From a bacterium (lineage in GTDB: Bacteria; Fidelibacterota; Marinisomatia; Marinisomatales; UBA1611): a stretch of DNA of 64,000 bases. Below, in pieces: positions 26,387 through 35,153 of the stretch. Every line of letters begins with the position of its first letter. The first letter of the stretch is position 1. The position numbers and the translations under genes were made by a program. The notes beneath the pieces were generated by a model. The model was given only the letters and a program-made list of their open reading frames with translations. It did no database searches and was not told where the DNA came from. The stretch spans positions 156,525 to 220,524 of the forward strand of contig SGYO01000001.1 in the NCBI GenBank assembly GCA_004321745.1. The letters are read 5' to 3'.

Positions 26387-28288
26387 ATGCAAAACGATTC
26401 AAAATTATTGCCAGAATTAAATTTAAGAGTAATTGTTTTAGGTTTATTGTTATCTGTAATAATGGGGTCGGCAAATGTTTACCTCGGACTTAAAGCGGGC
26501 ATGACCGTTTCAGCTTCTATCCCTGCAGCTGTTCTTGGTATGTTAGCTTTAAAATATTTTTCCAGAATGAGTGGAACCTCGAACTCAATTTTAGAAGCGA
26601 ATCAAATTCAGACAGCTGCTTCTGCAGGTGAATCTCTAGCAGCAGGAATAATTTTCACAATGCCAGCATTAATATTAATCGGCGTCTGGCAGTCATTTGA
26701 TATGTATCTTACAACTGTAATTGCTTTTACAGGAGGACTACTTGGTATATTGTTTATGATCCCAATGAGACAGGTTTTCATTGTAAAAAATGAAGACAAC
26801 CTGCAATACCCTGAAGGATTAGCATGTGCATCTGTACTTGAAGCTGGACAAAATGATGCTGAATCGGATAGTGCAACATCAATTATTAGAGGAGCCCTAG
26901 TTGGTGGTGCATTTAAAGGATTGATTTCATTTGCTGGGGTTCTTAAAGGCAATCTAGAAACAGCAATGCTAAGTGGAAGCAGAATATTCTTCTTTGGTAG
27001 CGATATATCTCCAGCTCTACTTGCTGTGGGATTCATCGTTCGACTAAATGTCGCTGTGCTTATTTTTATTGGTGGTTCCATAGGGTGGTTAATAGGCATA
27101 CCTTTGTTGGGTGGCGGATTAGACTATATATCACACCCTGCTGATGGGGCATGGGCTCTTTGGTCTACAAAAATAAGATACATAGGTGTTGGAGCCATGG
27201 TAATTGGTGGTATGGCCTCAATCTTTAAAGTGAGAAAAGGATTAATTGATGCTATTAAAATATTGCGGAAAAGCCAAATAAATTCAGATCAAAGCAACAC
27301 TCCCTTAAATGAACAGAATATATCAGCAAAGGCAATTAATATATTTTCTGTAATTGCTATAGTCTTGGTTGGCGGCGTTTATTTTTACATTACCAATAAT
27401 GCAGCAATTGCTGCAATTACAACGATAATCATGATTGTAATGGCATTCTTTTTTACTGCAGTTGCATCCTATATTGTAGGTCTGGTTGGAAACTCAAATT
27501 CTCCAGTTTCAGGCATGACAATTACTGCAGTACTATTTACTGGTGGCATGCTCTATATTTTTGGTTTTTCTGGGACAGAGGGAATGATAGCTACGCTCGG
27601 TGTAGCTGCAATAGTATGCTGTGCTGCATGTACTTCAGGAGATGTTTGCAATGACCTTAAAACTGGTCAAATTGTAGGAGCAACTCCTTATAGACAACAA
27701 ACAATGCAAATCGCTGGCGTTGCAGTTGCTTCTCTAGTAATGGCTCCGATCATGCAATTGCTTCATGAAAACACTCCAGGCGGGATTGGCGGTAGAGAAC
27801 TTGCAGCACCTCAAGCAGGCTTATTTGCAAGCCTTGCAAAAGGCTTTTTTGGGGACGGCGTTCTTCCTTGGAACATGATTTTAATTGGATGTGCACTCGG
27901 AATTATAATTCTTATAATTGACTCTATTCTCGAGACAAAAGATAGCGATTTTAGACTTCACCTTATGCCTGTTGCTGTTGGTATTTATCTACCTTTTGGG
28001 CTATCTACCCCAATTCTTATAGGTGGAGTAATGGCTCATTTCATTCTATCAGAGAATAAAACAAAAGGAGAACCAGACAGTATACTTCAAAGAGGAATTC
28101 TCTTATCATCTGGCTTAATCGCAGGAGAGTCATTAATGGGAATCTTACTAGCATTTATTGCTGGAGCTGGAATTAAAAATCTTAACCTGGGCATTGATCC
28201 TAACGTAACCAGTGGATTAACACTTATCATTGCAATAATCACAGTTTATTGGATCTACATTCAGTCAAAACCAAAATTATTAAAATAG
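26387..28288 (+). CDS. OPT family oligopeptide transporter
   Basis: This 633-residue polytopic protein has about 14 to 16 membrane segments and belongs to the bacterial OPT family, which takes up peptides or metal-chelate compounds by proton symport. The N-terminal segment NVYLGLKAGMTVSASIPAAVLGM, then NQIQTAASAGESLAAGIIFTMPAL and QYPEGLACASVLEAG, are characteristic, as is the second-half GNSNSPVSGMTI. The substrate is not evident. It may be cotranscribed with the pur genes, 44 bp upstream, although its role need not be purine-related. A strong bidirectional terminator follows the stop by 5 bp. Confidence 0.92.
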   Translation: MQNDSKLLPELNLRVIVLGLLLSVIMGSANVYLGLKAGMTVSASIPAAVLGMLALKYFSRMSGTSNSILEANQIQTAASAGESLAAGIIFTMPALILIGVWQSFDMYLTTVIAFTGGLLGILFMIPMRQVFIVKNEDNLQYPEGLACASVLEAGQNDAESDSATSIIRGALVGGAFKGLISFAGVLKGNLETAMLSGSRIFFFGSDISPALLAVGFIVRLNVAVLIFIGGSIGWLIGIPLLGGGLDYISHPADGAWALWSTKIRYIGVGAMVIGGMASIFKVRKGLIDAIKILRKSQINSDQSNTPLNEQNISAKAINIFSVIAIVLVGGVYFYITNNAAIAAITTIIMIVMAFFFTAVASYIVGLVGNSNSPVSGMTITAVLFTGGMLYIFGFSGTEGMIATLGVAAIVCCAACTSGDVCNDLKTGQIVGATPYRQQTMQIAGVAVASLVMAPIMQLLHENTPGGIGGRELAAPQAGLFASLAKGFFGDGVLPWNMILIGCALGIIILIIDSILETKDSDFRLHLMPVAVGIYLPFGLSTPILIGGVMAHFILSENKTKGEPDSILQRGILLSSGLIAGESLMGILLAFIAGAGIKNLNLGIDPNVTSGLTLIIAIITVYWIYIQSKPKLLK

Positions 28289-28293
28289 TTAAC

Positions 28294-28324
28294 AAAAAAG
28301 CCCCAAGTTTTTTGGGGCTTTTTT
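28294..28324. terminator. Bidirectional intrinsic terminator
   Basis: AAAAAAGCCCCAA (28294-28306) pairs perfectly over 13 bp with TTGGGGCTTTTTT (28312-28324) around a 5-base loop. T-runs on both strands end the plus-strand pur/OPT transcript and the minus-strand motor operon, whose last stop codon is at 28350. Confidence 0.92.
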
Positions 28325-28349
28325 AAAAATGATAAAAAGAGCTTGAATG

Positions 28350-29294
28350 CTATTCGATCATCTCTCCGCCACCCATCATATCCGCTAAATTAAAAGCGCC
28401 TTCTTTTTCCATAGCTTTAGCCGCAGTAACAATAATTTTTCTAGCGTCATCAACTTCTCTTTTGGGCTTTGGACCTTCAACGGGCTCAAACATAGCTTGT
28501 TTTTTCTGAGGTAAGTTACCAATAACTCTGTCAACTGTCTCTTGTTCAATTCCTTTCAATGCCATCGCTAATGCATCAAGTTCAACACTATTACAAAGAT
28601 CTCTTAGGATTCCATCAGGGAAGTTCGCTAAAATATCCTCAAAGGTTAGAACTAACATTTTAACATCTTTATATAATTCAGGATTTTCATTTTGAAGAGT
28701 TTGCATATATCTTTCAGCTTCATCTGCACCCATCTCTCCTATTAGATCAGCAATCTCTTTGGCTCCTCCTCTAGAAAACTCAACTGGCTTGGGTAAGTAA
28801 GATGCTTTTTCTTTTAGTTTACCCGCAACTTCTACTATCGCTTCTAAAGGAACATCCTGTAAACTACCAAGTTCAATTAATACTTTCCCTTTTTCTTCAG
28901 GCTTCATGCGTTCTAAAATAGACATTCTTTTGGAAGAATCTAGCTGAGCTAATGCTATAGCAATTACCGGGACATCTTCATTTGCAAGTAATGCAACAAG
29001 CTGTTCATCAGTCATTTCAGTTAAAAATTCAAATGGCTTGATTGGTCCTTCGTCCTCGTCATCTCCGCCTTCTTCAGAAAATTGTTCACTTAAAAAACCA
29101 AAATAGAATTCTTCCATTATTCGTCTTTTCAAAGTAAATGAGACGCTATCCATTTCTCGAATGGTAGCTCTTATTTTTCTTACCTCAGTACGAGATAAAC
29201 CCTTAATAAGAGACATAGCAAGGCTTTCACCTAATACTGAAAAAAGAATTGCGACTTTATGTAGCCCTGATAGGCGATTATAATCTGTTATCAT
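28350..29294 (-). CDS. FliG-like rotor (switch) protein of a non-flagellar motor
   Basis: This 314-residue protein covers all three FliG domains at near-normal length. The N domain (about 7-70; LSGLHKVAILFSVLGESLAM) is the part that binds FliF. The middle domain (about 86-165; PFEFLTEMTDEQLVALL) has the usual EHPQ motif replaced by EDVP (106-109). The C domain (about 176-300; GGAKEIADLI, TFEDILANF) includes ALKG, where K247 matches the torque residue K264 of E. coli. R281 corresponds to K264/K265 here. The loop holding D288/D289 is about three residues shorter (FEPVEGP), and R297 is not conserved. An acidic linker (SEEGGDDEDEG, 73-83) is unusual. It is the last gene of the operon, 18 bp after the FliF-like gene. 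Confidence 0.9.
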   Translation of the reverse strand: MITDYNRLSGLHKVAILFSVLGESLAMSLIKGLSRTEVRKIRATIREMDSVSFTLKRRIMEEFYFGFLSEQFSEEGGDDEDEGPIKPFEFLTEMTDEQLVALLANEDVPVIAIALAQLDSSKRMSILERMKPEEKGKVLIELGSLQDVPLEAIVEVAGKLKEKASYLPKPVEFSRGGAKEIADLIGEMGADEAERYMQTLQNENPELYKDVKMLVLTFEDILANFPDGILRDLCNSVELDALAMALKGIEQETVDRVIGNLPQKKQAMFEPVEGPKPKREVDDARKIIVTAAKAMEKEGAFNLADMMGGGEMIE

Positions 29295-29312
29295 ATCTAA
29301 AACCTCCTACCC

Positions 29313-31166
29313 TTACTTTTCTTTCTGTTCAGAACCATCACTATCTGCATCAGCAGCGGGAGTCTCTTGCTCAGATTCAGCTGGCGGTGTAGGTTCTGGT
29401 TGCTCTAACCATTCTTTTACTATCGTGGTAGTTCTATCCGGCTGGCCTACACTCATAGATACAACGGATTTGCGTATATCATTTATTTCACTCCTGACCA
29501 CATCTGGATCATTATCACTCGATGGTGGCAACGAACTTTCAGGCTGAGATTCTTCTTTATCAGCGCCTGTTACTTCTTGATCAGCGGACTGCTCAGGCTG
29601 AGGTGCAGGTGGCGTAACTACAGGCTCCTCAGACTGAGACTTTGATGCTGGTTCTTCAGTTTTTGAATTTTGTTTAGACTCTTTATCTTTACTTGGCACC
29701 TCTCTTCTTTTCCTTCTTGGTCTACGTGGTGGTGGAGGCATCATCCAAGGAGGAACAGGTGCTTGCCTGCTATTATTTCTTAATAAAACAAACATTAAAG
29801 CTGCTATCAAAATAAATACTAAAGCACCAAGAATAATTAAGATGATAAAAGTATTTCCACTTTCTTTTTCCATATCCTGATGCAACTTGTCTAACTCTTC
29901 CTGAACGCTATCAAGTTCGCGAATCTTGTCAGCAATTTCTTGTTCTCTTTCCTCTTTCTGTTTTTCTCTCTCAGCCATTTCAGCTTGAATTTTACGCTTT
30001 GCTTTAACTTCTTCATCCTTAGATTTTGAAACAACTGCAGTTTGAAGTGATTTTGCTAACTCATCTAACTCAGTACTAAGGCTAACATACCTTAGAGAAT
30101 CTATACGTTCTTGCTTGCTAACACTTTTTAAACTATCACGTTTTTCGGCGCTCTTAAGCATTGATTTCAAAGCAACAATTTCATCGTTTAATTTCTTAAG
30201 CTTTAATGAGTCTCTTAAAAGCATGTCTTTTTTCTCTTGCGCATAAGCGCGATCTTTGGCTTGCTGCTCTAGTTGTGAAATTTGTCCCTCAAAAAACTTT
30301 CTATCATCTTCTCTTCTAGCAGACTCTTCTTCTCTGTATCTAGTTAATTCATCCTTCCAGGTAGCATCTTGAGTATTTTCTTCAATTTCTCTTTTTTGCT
30401 CAAGAAGTTCAATTTTTTCTGCTATGTTTTTCAGCATGATCTGTTCAGCTGAGCGCTGATCTCTTCTTTCTCTAAAACTAGCTGTCATTATAGTTAGCTT
30501 ATCACCGCGGTTTCTATCAAATTTTGCTGCAGCCATAGTTAACTGTCTGATATTTTCGATAAGCTCTGGAGCAGCTCCCTCCTGCAAAATTAAACTAATA
30601 TACATCTTTTTTACTTCAGCTCTCGATGGCCTTGTCCTTGATAAAATCTTATCAACCCGAGGTTCGTTTGAACTACTACTCTCATCAGTAACTTCAATTG
30701 GTTTCTTTGTTTCAACTGACATTACTGGGGGCTTTGGTTCTTCGGCTTTTTTTGAAGCTTTATTTGAATTCGTAAAATCCATCTCAAACCCTGGGATTGG
30801 TAACCCGACAGAGTAACCAGATTGACTAGATTCTTCTTCTGATTCTATTGCTTGCTGAATACTTGATAAAGATTCCTCTACAATGGTCTTCTCCTTAGGC
30901 ATATCATTAGAAGACTGATTTGAATTTTTTTCTGACAAAACTGTGATTTGCTCTTCAACTTCATCGCTAATATCTAGATCAATATCAACATTAATAACAT
31001 ATTTATTACTGTCAATAATCTTAGAAAGAGCATCTTTGATTCTTTCTCTTATATTATTTTCTACCATAAGCTTTTGTGCTAGGTAGCCAGACCCTTGGCC
31101 TATTAAAAAAGCAGACAGTAAGAAAACCGCTAATCTTCTTTTAATATTTGAAACTATTTTTATCAT
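29313..31166 (-). CDS. Reduced FliF-like ring protein with periplasmic coiled coil and FliG-binding tail
   Basis: This 617-residue protein has a membrane helix at 11-30 and a second at 439-463. The periplasmic part begins with a split domain like FliF RBM3: ERIKDALSKIIDSNKYVINV (41-60), a low-complexity insert with VGLPIPG (like the beta-collar insert), then SRAEVKKMYISLILQEG and AAAKFDRNRGDKLTIMTASF (about 181-231). RBM1 and RBM2 are missing. Residues 233-437 are a long charged coiled coil not found in flagellar FliF. After helix 2 comes a proline-rich, charged cytoplasmic tail, and near the end RTTTIVKEWLEQP matches the VIRxWL-type segment by which FliF binds FliG. It is followed by the FliG-like gene after 18 bp. 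Confidence 0.85.
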   Translation of the reverse strand: MIKIVSNIKRRLAVFLLSAFLIGQGSGYLAQKLMVENNIRERIKDALSKIIDSNKYVINVDIDLDISDEVEEQITVLSEKNSNQSSNDMPKEKTIVEESLSSIQQAIESEEESSQSGYSVGLPIPGFEMDFTNSNKASKKAEEPKPPVMSVETKKPIEVTDESSSSNEPRVDKILSRTRPSRAEVKKMYISLILQEGAAPELIENIRQLTMAAAKFDRNRGDKLTIMTASFRERRDQRSAEQIMLKNIAEKIELLEQKREIEENTQDATWKDELTRYREEESARREDDRKFFEGQISQLEQQAKDRAYAQEKKDMLLRDSLKLKKLNDEIVALKSMLKSAEKRDSLKSVSKQERIDSLRYVSLSTELDELAKSLQTAVVSKSKDEEVKAKRKIQAEMAEREKQKEEREQEIADKIRELDSVQEELDKLHQDMEKESGNTFIILIILGALVFILIAALMFVLLRNNSRQAPVPPWMMPPPPRRPRRKRREVPSKDKESKQNSKTEEPASKSQSEEPVVTPPAPQPEQSADQEVTGADKEESQPESSLPPSSDNDPDVVRSEINDIRKSVVSMSVGQPDRTTTIVKEWLEQPEPTPPAESEQETPAADADSDGSEQKEK

Positions 31167-31187
31167 GAAATACTCCTCGGTATGTAT

Positions 31188-32069
31188 TTAATCTTCATAG
31201 CTTGTTGCTGACCGCCCCTTACCATGATGTGGCGGATTTAAAAAAGTAATTTGAATTCTTCTGTTTTTAGATTTCATTTTTTCGTTTTTATTTAAACCTA
31301 AAACAGTTGGCATTTCTTTCCCGTCTGGAGTTTTAACTGGATCTTTCCAAGTTAATGTTAAAGGATTCCACATTGGGTTTTGCTTTTTTACACTATCAAG
31401 CCCATGAGGAGCCCAAGGACCATACCCTGCAGCCAATAATCGTGGTGCAGGTATTCCCTTGTCGATCATGTAACGTACAACGCTAGCACCCCTTGCGGCA
31501 GAAAGTTCCCAGTTGGTAGCAAAGTTCTTTCTCCATTTTTTTGGCATTTTATCTGAATCAGAATGACCAGCGACCTCTACTTGAAAAGGACTCAATTGAA
31601 TTTTTGGTATAATTTCTTCATCTAAAAGTCCTTTTAACTCTTCTTTCATAGAGGCTTTACCAATTGGAAAAGCATAATCGCCTTTAATATTCACTATTAG
31701 ACCTTTTGAACTAGTTTGAATATCGATTGGAGGATCACCTTTTGGATTCTCTTTTTTCATCTCCTCAATAGTTTCTTCCATTTCTTTTTTCATTTCAGCT
31801 AAATTTTTAATTGGTTCAAACTCACCCTCTTCTTCAGCTTTTCCGCTGGCTTTGATTTTACTCCCTAATGACTTACCCTCAGAATTTGCCATTTCTTGAA
31901 GTTTTACAGGATCCATAGTAGATATAGCAGCAAGTAATACAAAAAATGCAAATAATAATGTCATCATGTCTGCAAAAGTTCCGAACCATCCAGGAAGCCC
32001 CTCTTCAACAGAGTTAGCTCCATCCTCAAAACCTTTTTTATATCCGTTTTTAAATTCTGCGCCAGCCAT
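31188..32069 (-). CDS. MotB-type stator protein of the motor operon
   Basis: This 293-residue protein has a single membrane helix with LPGWFGTFADMMTLLFAFFVLL. D34 occupies the position of the proton-carrying Asp32 of E. coli MotB, and the LPxW turn before the helix is typical of MotB. A charged linker (70-110) leads to an OmpA-like peptidoglycan-binding domain (about 115-278), with VEVAGHSDSD, NWELSAAR (186-193) and NRRIQI (269-274). An insertion of nearly 50 residues (about 219-266) between GYG and NRR is unusual. The gene follows the MotA-like gene by 9 bp and precedes the FliF-like gene by 21 bp. It should complete a stator with MotA. Confidence 0.92.
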   Translation of the reverse strand: MAGAEFKNGYKKGFEDGANSVEEGLPGWFGTFADMMTLLFAFFVLLAAISTMDPVKLQEMANSEGKSLGSKIKASGKAEEEGEFEPIKNLAEMKKEMEETIEEMKKENPKGDPPIDIQTSSKGLIVNIKGDYAFPIGKASMKEELKGLLDEEIIPKIQLSPFQVEVAGHSDSDKMPKKWRKNFATNWELSAARGASVVRYMIDKGIPAPRLLAAGYGPWAPHGLDSVKKQNPMWNPLTLTWKDPVKTPDGKEMPTVLGLNKNEKMKSKNRRIQITFLNPPHHGKGRSATSYED

Positions 32070-32078
32070 AAGAAAACT

Positions 32079-32867
32079 CTAGCCTTCTGCTTTCCACTCT
32101 CCAGGAGGAATGAATGAATTTAATTTTTCACGAACAATTAAAGGATGCTTTTTCTGATGAATTAACCTTGCAGCTTCTACTAATAGCGCTGCTGACATCG
32201 ATGTTTGAGTAGTTTTATTGCCCATCTTATCTGCCATTGGTAGAAAAAATAAATTTGCAAAAACAGCACCATAAAGAGTGGTAATTAGAGCTGCCGCCAT
32301 ACCACCACCTAAATTGTCTGCTCCTCCTTCACCACCAAAACCAGCTAACATAAGAACAAGACCAATAAGAGTACCTACCATACCCCATGCTGGAGCTAAA
32401 TCACCCATTGACTTCAACATTGATTTCTGAACATTTTCTCTTTTTTCTCTATATTCGATTCTTGTCTCCATAATTTCAGTTATCTCATCAAGAGAGTAGC
32501 CGTCTACAACCATTTGAACGCCATCTTTGAAAAAATAATTTTTTATACCATCAACTGATTTTTCAAGATCAGCTGCACCTTTCCTTCCAACTTCAGCTAC
32601 TTCAACAGCTTCATCTACAAGTGGCCCCATTTTATCATCAGCTGGCTTTAGAACAGCACCAATAGCTTTTCCAAGAGCAACAACGTGAGGCATTGGAAAA
32701 GCAACAAATATAGACGCAATCATTCCTCCAAATACAATTCCAAAACTTGGTGCAGATAGAAAGTTTCCAAATCCCCCTGCTGAACCTTCAACAAAAAGAG
32801 CATAAGCAATACTACCTATCATACAAACAAAACCAAATATAACTCCTATAATTAAAGCAATATCCAT
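32079..32867 (-). CDS. MotA-type stator channel protein of the motor operon
   Basis: This 262-residue protein has the four-helix MotA layout, with helices at about 4-25, 40-60, 155-175 and 190-212. APAWGMVGTLIGLVLML contains P159 and FANLFFLPMAD contains P210, matching the functional prolines of E. coli MotA (P173, P222). The cytoplasmic loop AEVGRKGAADLE carries R95 and E102, likely counterparts of the FliG-contacting R90/E98, although the spacing is one residue shorter. The C-terminus has KKHPLIVREKLNSF as in MotA. It begins 3 bp after the outer-membrane TPR protein gene, so the barrel protein and the stator are produced from the same message. Confidence 0.92.
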   Translation of the reverse strand: MDIALIIGVIFGFVCMIGSIAYALFVEGSAGGFGNFLSAPSFGIVFGGMIASIFVAFPMPHVVALGKAIGAVLKPADDKMGPLVDEAVEVAEVGRKGAADLEKSVDGIKNYFFKDGVQMVVDGYSLDEITEIMETRIEYREKRENVQKSMLKSMGDLAPAWGMVGTLIGLVLMLAGFGGEGGADNLGGGMAAALITTLYGAVFANLFFLPMADKMGNKTTQTSMSAALLVEAARLIHQKKHPLIVREKLNSFIPPGEWKAEG

Positions 32868-32870
32868 GTT

Positions 32871-34250
32871 TTACTCCTCAAATAAATTAGCTTCTTTAAG
32901 ACGATTCTCATGAAGCGCCTTTAAAATATTTCTGACATCATCATACTCAGGATCTAACCTAAGTGCGAGATTCCAATTTATCGTGGCTCTTTGAACATCA
33001 CCTAACTTGTAATATATAGAACCACGCCTAGCGTAAGCTAAAGCTAAATCAGGTTTCAGTTCCAATGATAAATCAACTTCCTTTAGTGCTTCACGAAAAT
33101 CACCTGCGTAAAAATATCTAAGACTTCTTGATAAGTGTCTCATAGCTTCATTCATATTTTTTTCATGAACGTTTTTACTAAGTTTTAACTGTTTAAGTGA
33201 ATCCACAAGAAATTGTGATTCCTGCTCCAGAGCAGATAATTGTACCATCAAATTTCGCATTTCATTATTCATCATGGACATAGAGTCTCTTAACGACAAT
33301 ACGGTAAAATCAGCCATCGCAATCGTAGAATCCATGTAAGCAGGGATAGAACCGCTTTCAGAACTAGATGCACTACCTCTAAATAAAGGCTGGTTAGATG
33401 GTCCACTTGAAGTGGACCTCAACCCACCACCTGCTCTTGGAACTGCCATATCAAACCCCACCGTGAATGCTGGATGCCCAGTCCAATAACGAGTTTTCCA
33501 GCTAGGTAAGCGCTCTATGTGGGTGAACCCAAGGTTCAGGCGGTAATCCGAGGTAAGGGGGATGCGGAGTCCCACATTGACACCTGTTCCATCGAATTCA
33601 CCCACAATATCCATTCCGCCAGTTCTACCGAAGTAGGGCGTTTTCAATAAGAATCCAACAAAGACACCCGCATTTGCCGTTTGTGCTGAATCACTTATTA
33701 CTTTGACACTATCCATCGGGCCTAGGCCTCCAGTACCGAAACCCATGAAAGTGCTCATCTTATAATCACCTAAATCTTTCTCACTAGCAAGTACTAGAAA
33801 AAAAGATAAAAGGTCAGTATTTAAACTTAAAACTTGTTCGTCGTCTTGGTTGTTTTGGAAGACAATATCTTGCAAACCTGCTGAAAGAGAAATATCATTA
33901 TAAACAAAAATTTTTTGTTGAAAATGGAACCCAAATTCTACTTGTGGAGAATACTGAGATTCAGAAATCAAATTCAAGGCTGTCGTATCACCCCCTTGAA
34001 CAGCAGAGAATCCTGCAGAAAAACCTTTCGCAAATTCCATATCGAAGTAAACACCTTTAGCTGTGTTGATGGGATCAAAATTGTGGAGTTCTACCCCAAA
34101 ACCAGTCCTAAAAATATAAGGAGCTTTTTCAACGCTAGATGTTGGAATTCTCATCATTAAACCAGGGCGAGTGTAAGCAACTCGAGCAGATGCAAAAATC
34201 ATACTTGACAAAAATACAAGTGTAAATAATATATTTTTTTTGCTATTCAT
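32871..34250 (-). CDS. Outer-membrane barrel protein with C-terminal TPR, motor-operon accessory
   Basis: This 459-residue protein has a signal peptide (about 1-22), then about 240 residues of alternating strands rich in Gly and aromatics (GFGVELHNFDP, DMEFAKGFSAGFSAV, LNLGFTHIERLPSW) that look like an outer-membrane beta barrel. After a Ser/Gly-rich linker (about 275-305) comes a coiled coil (about 310-365) and two or three TPRs (about 365-450; ALAYARRGSIYYKLGDVQRA). The C-terminal part is probably periplasmic. It could link the inner-membrane motor to the outer membrane; this is inference from operon position and architecture. Specific family is not recognised. Confidence 0.75.
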   Translation of the reverse strand: MNSKKNILFTLVFLSSMIFASARVAYTRPGLMMRIPTSSVEKAPYIFRTGFGVELHNFDPINTAKGVYFDMEFAKGFSAGFSAVQGGDTTALNLISESQYSPQVEFGFHFQQKIFVYNDISLSAGLQDIVFQNNQDDEQVLSLNTDLLSFFLVLASEKDLGDYKMSTFMGFGTGGLGPMDSVKVISDSAQTANAGVFVGFLLKTPYFGRTGGMDIVGEFDGTGVNVGLRIPLTSDYRLNLGFTHIERLPSWKTRYWTGHPAFTVGFDMAVPRAGGGLRSTSSGPSNQPLFRGSASSSESGSIPAYMDSTIAMADFTVLSLRDSMSMMNNEMRNLMVQLSALEQESQFLVDSLKQLKLSKNVHEKNMNEAMRHLSRSLRYFYAGDFREALKEVDLSLELKPDLALAYARRGSIYYKLGDVQRATINWNLALRLDPEYDDVRNILKALHENRLKEANLFEE

Positions 34251-34257
34251 TTAATTG

Positions 34258-35142
34258 CTATATGTTGTGTATTTCCTGTTCAGCAAATGCTTTATACTCA
34301 CCATCAGGGTAAAAGTTAACTAATGTTTGAAAAACTTTTTGAGCTTTATCCCTCATTCCAATGTCTCTATAAATGATTCCTTTTTTAAAGAGAACCAATT
34401 CAGAATAAGCAGAGTCATTAAACGATGCTAATTTTTCTAAGCAAAGCAAAGCCTGCTTGTACCTCCCAATTTTTTCATAGGAATCAGCAAGCAAGAATAG
34501 TCCTTTAGTAGCATTTCTAGGTTCACCTTTTTCAAATGGAAGCACTCCTAAATATTCAATACACTTATCAAACTGCTCATTATTATAGTGTATGACTCCT
34601 TTTACGTAAATATCTTCATCAAAATCTTTAAGTATTATTTTATGCTCAATGTTTTCTGCTTGAGGGTCAACTTCTTCAATAATACCGTGGTCAGCGGATG
34701 ATAATTCTAATGGAAGAGATACTTCAATTTCTGGTTTAACTAATTCAACTTCAATTGAACTAACATTTAACATTTCTGAATTAAGCCTCTGTTTTAGACT
34801 AATAATTTGATTTTTTAGATTGGAATTTTCAACTTCAAGCTGCTCTATCTTAGAGTAATAATCATTTTCGATGTTACTAACTTGACTAGTGATTTTATTT
34901 ATGGATGAAATCATATCAGATGCTTTGGCTGTGGCAATAGAATTATATTCTTTTTTATCTATAATACTATTCGATTTAACTTCATGAGTTTCATCTATAT
35001 TTGGTTGTTCTAATGTACCAAAATTATCTGCAGGCTTAATGACCACCCCCATATCAGGTAAAAATGTATCGCCATCCACATGCTGACCAAAGACATTCGG
35101 AACAAGAAATGTTAAAATAATATAAAGTAATTTGATTATCAT
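34258..35142 (-). CDS. Periplasmic coiled-coil/TPR protein (YbgF/CpoB-like), motor-operon accessory
   Basis: This 294-residue exported protein has a signal peptide ending NVFGQ, a coiled coil at about 75-125 (IENDYYSKIEQLEVENSN) and tetratricopeptide repeats in its last 110 residues (AEQEI end; SYEKIGRYKQALLCLEKL). The coiled-coil-plus-TPR layout is like CpoB/YbgF, a periplasmic partner of TolA and PBP1B. The ATG at 35142 is chosen because it begins a clean signal peptide. The in-frame ATG at 35172 would add ten residues before it and overlap the upstream gene. It lies 11 bp after the upstream gene and 7 bp before the barrel-TPR gene. Confidence 0.75.
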   Translation of the reverse strand: MIIKLLYIILTFLVPNVFGQHVDGDTFLPDMGVVIKPADNFGTLEQPNIDETHEVKSNSIIDKKEYNSIATAKASDMISSINKITSQVSNIENDYYSKIEQLEVENSNLKNQIISLKQRLNSEMLNVSSIEVELVKPEIEVSLPLELSSADHGIIEEVDPQAENIEHKIILKDFDEDIYVKGVIHYNNEQFDKCIEYLGVLPFEKGEPRNATKGLFLLADSYEKIGRYKQALLCLEKLASFNDSAYSELVLFKKGIIYRDIGMRDKAQKVFQTLVNFYPDGEYKAFAEQEIHNI

Positions 35143-35153
35143 AAGATGTTTTT

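Noticed and set aside
26608-27099. 163-codon minus-strand frame inside the OPT transporter gene
   Set aside because: It mirrors conserved transporter sequence on the other strand and shows no family features.
28350-32867. Part of an ordinary flagellar operon
   Set aside because: No FliM, FliN, export, rod, hook or filament gene occurs next to it, and FliF lacks RBM1 and RBM2. Only the motor core is present.
31188-32867. ExbB/ExbD or TolQ/TolR pair
   Set aside because: The MotA-type loop with HPLIVREKL and the OmpA domain of the partner are MotAB features; ExbD and TolR have no OmpA domain.
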